64,000 bases of DNA from Verticillium longisporum (lineage: Eukaryota > Ascomycota > Sordariomycetes > Glomerellales > Plectosphaerellaceae): contig JAETXT010000001.1 of NCBI GenBank assembly GCA_019188255.1, positions 3,720,001-3,784,000 on the forward strand, read 5' to 3'. This document shows, one piece after another, positions 57,829 through 64,000 of this stretch. The notes beneath the pieces were generated by a model. It was not told the DNA's origin. It searched no databases and saw nothing but the letters and a program-made list of their open reading frames with translations. Numbering within the stretch: the first letter of the stretch is position 1; each line of letters begins with the position of its first letter. The position numbers and the translations under genes are program-made.

Positions 57829-59050
57829 CTAGATGGACCAGATGACAATCCTTCCATCGACGCCAGTGGCTGCATGGCAGGTCAGTAATCAATGACATTG
57901 TGAAACAAGGAACGGAGAACTCCTTCAAAGAGCACTTACAGCTAATCTTAGTGACGTTGCCACCAGAAGATTCGTAGGGACGAATGGTCGAAATGGTGTT
58001 CTGGTGAACCGTCTTGAGCTTGGTATCGTCCTGAGTCTTGCCCTTGAGATCCATCTGCCTGAACATGTTGAGGGCAGACTCTTCACGCGCCTCGCCAAGG
58101 CCAGGACGGCCCCTGGACTCAAGGCTGCCCGCCAGCTGCCAGCCACTCTCGCTTCCCTTGAAGCGAAACGCCTCGCAGTCGTAGCCAGCAGCGATGATCT
58201 CGTCCTCGGAACTCCACAGGAGGCTCATGAAGGGAAGGAGCTGGGTCGCGATGTTGAGAACAGCCTTGGGGGCTGGTCGGCGCCGTTGGGGTAGACAACC
58301 GTGATGCTGCTGTCATGGGCGGTGAATGCAAGGGCATCCCCGCTGGGCGAGAAGGCAACAGAGTGAACCCAGCCTGCAGAGTTGTTGAGGTACTCTCCGC
58401 AGACAGTGTTGAAGGGAAGCCTCTTGCCCCAGACGCTGGGCTCAGGCCTGGCGTCGTTGCCCTTGATGAAGGCAGAGAAGACGCGAGCGTGAGCATCCGC
58501 AGATCCGGCAGCGAGGAGCACCGAGTTGGGGTGCCAAGCGACCGAAGTGATGGTGCTGCGGATGGGCTTCTTCAGGTGCTTCGACACCCACCAGTCGTTT
58601 TCCTCCTCAAAGTAGCAAACGGCAATGAGGCGGTCGCCGGAACCGACGGCGAACTTGGTCTCGTCGGGCGACCAGCGGACGAATGTCGCGGCGCGGCTGA
58701 TGCGCAGAAGCACAAGAGTCGGCTTGTAGCCGGAGGGGGAGGGCTCCCAGACGAGGGCATTACGATCTAGGAAGGACGTCAGCGTCATGTTGGACCCTGT
58801 TGTGTCGGGTAGCTGGGTGTCGCTGACCTTGTGAACAGGTGACGATGCGACCGCTGTTGGGGGCAATGTCAACGCTGGTGACCCTCTTGTCGTGGCCCTT
58901 CAGCTCATCCTTCAGCTTGAAGGCATTGCCTGCCTTTCCGTAGAGTTCGACAGCCGAGTCGCGGGCGATGGCGAGAGTCGAGCGGTCAGCCGAGAAGGAG
59001 TGGTCGGCAATGGGGTTGTGGAAGAGATGGTGGATCTCGGGAGCAGCCAT
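57829..59050 (-). CDS. Actin-related protein 2/3 complex subunit 1 (ARPC1/Arc40/Sop2)
   Basis: Exons are 59050-58828, 58766-57940 and 57869-57829; 363 residues. A WD40 propeller with ARPC1 hallmarks: HHLFHNPIADHSFSADRS at the start, GHDKRVTSVDIAP, NALVWEP, ISRAATFVRWSPDE, WVSKHLKKPIRSTITSVAWHP, WVHSVAFSPSGDALAF, then an acidic/basic insert (NMFRQMDLKGK) and GVDGRIVIWSI at the end. It is a core subunit of the Arp2/3 complex that nucleates branched actin, needed at endocytic patches. A frame break lies at 58268-58272 (ggggg on the plus strand), one base short, between GADQPP and KAVLNIATQLLPF. Confidence 0.93.
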
Positions 59051-59499
59051 AATGATCGATGTCTGTGCGGTAGGAGTAGCTCTCTACTACCACTGCGTAT
59101 GTTCAGGGAGGGTGGGAAATGGTGGAGGAGGAATTCGGACGATGATGATGAAGGTTGGGTTCTCAGATAGTGTTCAATGCCAGAACATGGACACCACAGG
59201 TCGAGCTTGGTGGGGCTGCGCCGCTGAGGGGTTACGTAGCTCAAGGCGCTAGCCGCACCCTGGGAGTCAAGGTTAGCCTCGAGTTGAGCTGGGATCGGAT
59301 GCTGACTTCGATTGGCGCCGCCGAATGGGCATGGGATTTCTCTTCACCGCGAACTTTCGACAGCCTCGGCGCAACACCCAGAAGCAAACGACCACGACGA
59401 CGCACCGCGTGACAACGCTCAAGAACAATCGCAGTACTTCGACGGACAGATTTTTTCGTGTCTAGAGGACTTGCGCCAGCTCGTCCGCCATCCACCGCC
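59051..59499. promoter_or_regulatory. Shared divergent promoter of ARPC1 and RRM genes
   Basis: 449 bp separate the two opposed start codons, so both promoters must fit here or extend into the genes. It includes a GATGATGAT stretch at 59139-59149. No TATA box was identified. Confidence 0.5.
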
Positions 59500-60205
59500 A
59501 TGGCTGCCGTTGCCCCTCCCCGCGGTCTTCCGCCCAATGCCTCCCTCCCCGCCAAGGTGACCCCGATCGCACCTAACCAGACGTATGTTGAAGCTGTCGG
59601 ATAGGCACCAGAAAGGCTCGCTGACACCAAGCAGACTCTACATTACGAACCTCCCTTCAGCAAAGATCCAGAAACCCGACCTGCGCACCGAATTGTACCT
59701 GCTCTTCTCGACCTACGGCCCTGTTCTCGACATTGTCGCGATGAAGACCATGAAGATGCGCGGTCAGGCGCACATCACCTACCGCGATATTCAGACAGCG
59801 ACACAAGCCATGAGGTCGCTGGAGGGATTCGAGTTTCTCGGTCGCCCACTCGTACGTTCACTCATACCGAAGTCACACACTTCCCCGGGGCGGCCCCGTA
59901 CTGACGTTGTTCCTACATAGAGAATCCAGTACGCCAAGAGCAAATCGGACTTCATCGCCAGGCTCGACCCTAACTTTGAGCTGCCCAAGACGGGTGCCGC
60001 CAAGGTTGAGGTCACATCACTGCAGCAGAGCATCTTCAACGCGCCAGCGCCTGGGACCGTTGCTAAGCCGGCGCCCGCCGCGGACACAACCATGGAGGAT
60101 GCGCGGTCGGAGGGCGGCCGGGGGCAGAAGAGGACAAGAGACCAGGAGGAAGAGGAAGAGAGCGATGACGACGGCGACGTGGCCATGGAGGAGGACAGCG
60201 ACTGA
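59500..60205 (+). CDS. U1A/U2B''-like RRM protein (small nuclear ribonucleoprotein)
   Basis: Exons are 59500-59582, 59635-59851 and 59921-60205; 194 residues. A single RRM spans about residues 28-105: LYITNLPSAKIQKPDLRTELYL splits into RNP2 (LYITNL), and RNP1 is MRGQAHITY (RGQAHI in place of the usual RGQAFV). The domain ends in RIQYAKSKSDFIARLD, the typical end of the U1A/U2B'' RRM. The tail is Glu/Asp-rich. Members bind the U2 (and U1) snRNA stem-loop in the spliceosome. A second C-terminal RRM, found in animal U1A, is absent, as in fungal U2B'' (Msl1) proteins. Confidence 0.88.
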
Positions 60206-60307
60206 TTGGTATTTTCGTGCTTGACAAATTGGATGACGAGCGCCCGGAAAGGAGGGTGGCGCCTAGGGAGAAGAAGAAGAAGCGGAAGAAAAGGCTTTAT
60301 GGAAGCT

Positions 60308-61209
60308 CTATGTGAAGTCCCACGACGGACGGGCTACCTCAGCCATCTCTTTGGGCACCCAGAGCCCGACACACCCGCCGACCAACCCGAGCCAAGCCAT
60401 CAGGTAGTTCTCCTTGGAGCACTCGAACCCGGCCATGGCATCGCCGAGCAGGCAAGGGTGGACGTAGAAGGATGGGACCCCCGTGAGGGGATGATGCTGC
60501 CGGACCTTGTTAGCAGAAATATAGGCATGGCGAAATACAGTGCCAGCAATCGACACAAATCAAGGCCTCTTCCTCGGTTGAAAGCGAAACTCACATCGCA
60601 TGAGATGCCGCCGATGGGCCCTGTGCCGCGTAAGGCGCTCTTATACTGGTCGGGCACCAGCCTCCTAAAGACCGTGTCGATGTTGAATGGGGGCTCGTCC
60701 GCCGGCAGCCCGTGCAGCGTGAGCCAGAGACAAGGCATCTGATAAGTGGGGTGAAGGTGAATCTCGTAGACAACATGTCCCGAATCGGGCGGTGCTTGCT
60801 TCTTGGGCATGGCGGCCTGTTCGTGATTAGCCACGGGACACGCCCCCGCCCCGGGGGACTCGCAGTGATGTACCTCATCCGACTCTTAGGCATCCATCAC
60901 GGCATTGTCGAGCTCCAGCGCGTGAGACTCTGGTTTCGCCTGGCTGCCAAAGGAGAAGCCGTCCAAGAACGACGACAGATCGTCAGGGTCTAGGGTTGCT
61001 TCAAGGGGTCGTATGATTTGGATATAGGTGGTGCAGTCGGCGCCCAGGCCAAAGGTTATGTCAAAGGCGCTGAAGACTCTCATCTTCCATCTTCGGCGAA
61101 GGGGACCCAATGTTGCCTGGACATAACGGTTGTCGAAATGATGGCAGACTTCGGCGAACTCGTCTCTTGTCAAATTGGGAAAGTTCTTGAGGTCGGAGGA
61201 AGAGGCCAT
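60308..61209 (-). CDS. ATG10: Autophagy E2-like enzyme Atg10
   Basis: Exons are 61209-60874 (or ending at 60901), 60816-60595 and 60505-60308. The N terminus has SDLKNFPNLTRDEFAEVCHHF. The middle and C terminus have VVYEIHLHPTYQMPCLWLTLHG, PFNIDTVFRRLVPDQYK, GPIGGIS and HHPLTGVPSFYVHPCLLGDAM; the Cys in HPCLLGD is the catalytic thioester residue. Atg10 transfers Atg12 to Atg5 in autophagosome formation. The first junction is uncertain. The good donor GTACAT at 60873 leaves an in-frame TAA (60877-60879, just after VMDA) before it. The weaker donor GTGATG at 60900 avoids the stop and gives 242 residues. Confidence 0.85.
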
Positions 61210-62259
61210 GGTGCAGGCATTTCGGGAACTACCACGATCTGAATGCTGATTCAAACGTCCCGCTTGTTCTCAGGGATGTGCGGAGTTTCTTGGTTGAGAT
61301 CAACTGATATGTAAAGGCAATCATCGTGCATGGTCAGATGGGGTCATGACCAGCTGGAATTCCGATTGTCATTGGCTGACTAAATCACGATAGAGAGGTT
61401 GACTTGAGGTCTCATCTCGAAAATGGGCAACAAGATTGTCATTTTGAGAAGCTGGTATTGCATTTATCAAGACCGTGTTTGTCATCTTGATATCTCTGAC
61501 CTCTGCGTCTCGTTCGCTAGCTGACATCTCATGCTGACAAGTAGGAAAGGGAGGTTTTCTATGGTGAGGAGGTTGGAAGCATCCACCATGACAGAAAGGA
61601 CGGATGCAGTTATCTGAACTTGCCACCACACGCAGCTTACCCTGAGATCTATGCCTTTGGAAAATACTCCTGTTCAAGACCAGCGATACAAAGAATATTC
61701 TTCGTCGAAGATGGCCACTCTAGGTAGGGAATCCCAGCGCCTGCCTGGTAGTGTGTCGTCAGGGGGGTGCAGCCACTAACACCGCACCTTCTAAGTGTCC
61801 TCTTCAAGGGTCCCAGCAAAGGTATACCAGGAGCAGCCCCAGCGCGTCCTTCTATTCGCTGGGCTGCAAGCCCACCAGCTTGGCGATGACCCTGTCTCGT
61901 GAGCTCCGGCTTTCAGGCTTCCCTTGACAAACGAAGACCTGTCTCGCATTCTTGCCTTTCCCACTTCAAGGTCTGCATCAATTGATACACAGACGACGCA
62001 AAACCGACATCGCGAACTTCATACCCGTACATGTTCTCTACAACGTCCTGCGCCATGCCACAAACCCCATTCTGAGAACGTCCGAGACCACGTCAAACCA
62101 CACGACACACCCCCAGACCACGGCCCACGGCCCACACATCACCAAGGACAGGTAGTGGTGTGGGGACCGCCGTGCTGCTCGCATAAGGCAGAGAGACCAG
62201 GAAGGCCACGACATACATTATACCATCGCCTTCCTATTCCCCTTTCGGTCGACGACATC
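61210..62259. other. Intergenic, divergent promoters of Atg10 and mannosidase genes
   Basis: About 1 kb between two opposed start codons. No gene is seen; the minus-strand frame at 61369-61677 lacks any recognised feature. Confidence 0.5.
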
Positions 62260-64000
62260 ATGTCTTTTACGGTCCCGAAGAATGCTCCGTCGTTCGGCAA
62301 CCCACAACGACTGATCGAGGATCACATGTGGTCATCCTCAGGCGTCACGGCCCGCGGTTCGAAAGCACAAGCGTCCGGCATCCTCGACGGCGTTCAGCAC
62401 CGTGTGGATGATTTCCTAGGTACGCGCGGACAGCTGCCCATGTACAAAGACAAACCATATACCTATGCCGCGTCCAGGCGCCTGCGGCCGGCGTGGCGGA
62501 GAAAGAGGACCATACTGCTCGTCATACTGCTGGTGCTGGGCGGCTGCTGGTTCTTTGGCGTCTTCGAGGATGTCGACACGCCGCACATTGACCTGCAGCG
62601 GTGGATGTCGTCCGAGGCGGCCAAGGAACCGAGTGGCAAGAAGGTAGACTGGGACAAGAGGAGAGAAAGAGTGGTGGAAGCCTTTGAGTTGAGCTGGGAT
62701 GCGTACGAGCGATACGCCTGGGGTAAGTGACCTCTGTGCGACTGCTGACAACGGTCAACTGACACTCCACGTTTTCCCAGGCTACGACGAGTACCACCCC
62801 GTGGCGAAGACCGGCAAGCACATGGCACCCAAGGGCCTCGGCTGGATCATCATCGACTCGCTCGACACGATGATGCTCATGAATCTCACTTCGCGGCTGA
62901 CGCATGCCCGCGAGTGGCTGTCCCAGTCGCTGACCTGGGACCAGAACCAAGACGTCAACACGTTTGAGACGACGATTCGCATGCTCGGCGGCCTGCTGTC
63001 GGCGCACTACATCTCGACCGAGTTCCCGCAGCTGGCACCATTGGCTGACGACGACGAGGGCGCGCCGGGCGAGGACCTGTATCTCGAGAAAGCCAAGGAC
63101 CTAGCAGACCGATTGATTGGAGCATTCGACTCAGAGTCGGGCGTGCCGTACGCAAGTGTCATCCTCAGCAAGGGCGAGGGTGTCATCTCGCACGCAGACG
63201 ACGGAGCGTCGTCGACAGCCGAAGTGACGACGCTGCAGCTTGAGTTCAAGTATCTCGCCAAGCTGACGGGAGAGAAGTACTATTGGGACAAGGTCGAGAA
63301 GGTGATGCAAGTGGTGGACGACAACGGGGCGCAGGACGGCCTCGTGCCCATCTACATTTATGCGACATCGGGCAAGTTCCGCGGATCGAATATCCGGCTC
63401 GGCTCGAGGGGCGACTCGTACTACGAGTACCTCATCAAGCAGTATCTCCAAACGAACAAGCAGGAGCCGGTATACCAGGAGATGTGGGAGGAGTCGCTCG
63501 GGGGCGTGCGCAAGCACCTCATCACGTACAGTGAGCCCTCGCGCTTCACTGTACTGGGCGAGCGACCATCAGGGCTCGACGGCAAGCTGTCACCCAAGAT
63601 GGACCATCTCGTGTGCTTCTACCCTGGCACGATCGCGCTCGCAGCCCCAGGCGGCCCCACGGAAGCCGAGCCGCGCAAGCTGTCGACGTGGGGCGCTAAA
63701 CAGGGGGCAGACATGGCACTGGCGCACGAGCTCATGCATACATACTGGGGCATGTACCAGTGGATGGGCACGGGGCTGGTGGCCGAGATCACGTACTTCA
63801 AAGTCAACGACCCGCCGTTGCCAGAGTCGGCCCCACACAAGGCGCCGAAAGAGTTTGACTCAGATCCGGAGGCGACGTGGCGGAAGGACTACGACGTGCA
63901 CAGCAATGACGTGCACAACCTGCAGCGGCCGGAAACGGTAGAGAGCCTGCTGTACATGTGGCGCATCACGGGAGACCCGATATACCGGGAATGGGGATGG
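62260..64000 (+). CDS. GH47 class I alpha-1,2-mannosidase, C-terminally cut by window
   Basis: Exon 1 is 62260-62722, the intron is 62723-62780, and exon 2 runs off the right edge; 561 residues are visible. A type II membrane topology is predicted: a basic cytoplasmic segment (RPAWRRKRT), a signal-anchor helix (ILLVILLVLGGCWFFGVF, about residues 86-104), then a luminal catalytic domain. Family signatures include ERVVEAFELSWDAYERYAWG, YDEYHP, GLGWIIIDSLDTMM, DVNTFETTIRMLGGL, RGDSYYEYLIKQYLQ, MDHLVCFYPGT and RPETVESLLYMWRITGDP. These enzymes trim Man9GlcNAc2 in the ER or Golgi and need calcium; the substrate Asp/Glu residues seen here (for example the Glu in FETTIR) are conserved. The position of the calcium-binding Thr lies beyond the window. 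Confidence 0.93.

Overview
The window looks like nuclear DNA of a filamentous ascomycete, most likely a Sordariomycete. The signs are protein genes broken by short GT-AG introns (about 50-240 nt) with CTAAC-like branch sites, G/C-rich third codon positions, long intergenic gaps with C/T-rich tracts, and a gene set typical of Pezizomycotina. The species cannot be named from the sequence alone. No prokaryotic, viral, CRISPR or complete transposon feature was seen.

Layout. 1-381 (-): start of a TauD/TfdA-like dioxygenase cut by the window edge. 382-5150: no gene seen. 5151-8194 (-): Zn2Cys6 transcription factor. 8195-12579: no gene seen. 12580-14389 (+): divergent protein-kinase-like protein. 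15020-16441 (-): SWIM zinc-finger protein. 19035-19124 (+): tRNA-Asn(GUU) with an intron. 19517-22080 (-): SulP sulfate permease. 25167-26697 (+): Bub2-like TBC protein. 27577-29175 (-): ADIPOR/Izh3-like membrane protein. 30821-31621 (+): THO complex subunit (THOC5-like). 35225-37360 (+): membrane GT2 glycosyltransferase. 38146-38525 (+): broken DJ-1/PfpI remnant. 39364-41091 (+): nucleolar FKBP prolyl isomerase. 41999-44795 (+): NDR-family kinase pseudogene. 45060-46609 (-): Isc1-type inositol phosphosphingolipid phospholipase C. 47197-48944 (+): Swd3/WDR5-like WD40 protein. 49273-55793 (-): Ubr1 N-recognin E3 ligase. 56510-57670 (-): unrecognised protein. 57829-59050 (-): Arp2/3 subunit ARPC1. 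59500-60205 (+): U1A/U2B''-like RRM protein. 60308-61209 (-): Atg10 E2-like enzyme. 62260 to the right edge (+): GH47 alpha-1,2-mannosidase.

Most genes are unrelated core housekeeping functions: mitotic checkpoint, mRNA export, splicing, actin nucleation, N-end rule, autophagy, chromatin, sulfate uptake, sphingolipid and N-glycan processing. They do not form a cluster or pathway. Two pairs are transcribed divergently from short shared promoters: Isc1/Swd3 and ARPC1/RRM.

The strongest unusual signal concerns sequence quality. At least thirteen single-base reading-frame breaks lie in or beside short C/G runs inside otherwise well conserved genes, and eleven of them are one base short. This looks like homopolymer error in the assembly rather than mass gene death. 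The NDR kinase copy is different: its frame is intact but it carries five in-frame TAG stops, some consistent with CpA-to-TpA mutation, so it looks like a true pseudogene. I did not find a convincing new biological system. The most interesting intact leads are the kinase-like protein with a Tyr-Pro-Asp / Asp-Phe-Glu active site, the SWIM protein, and the unrecognised protein at 56510-57670.
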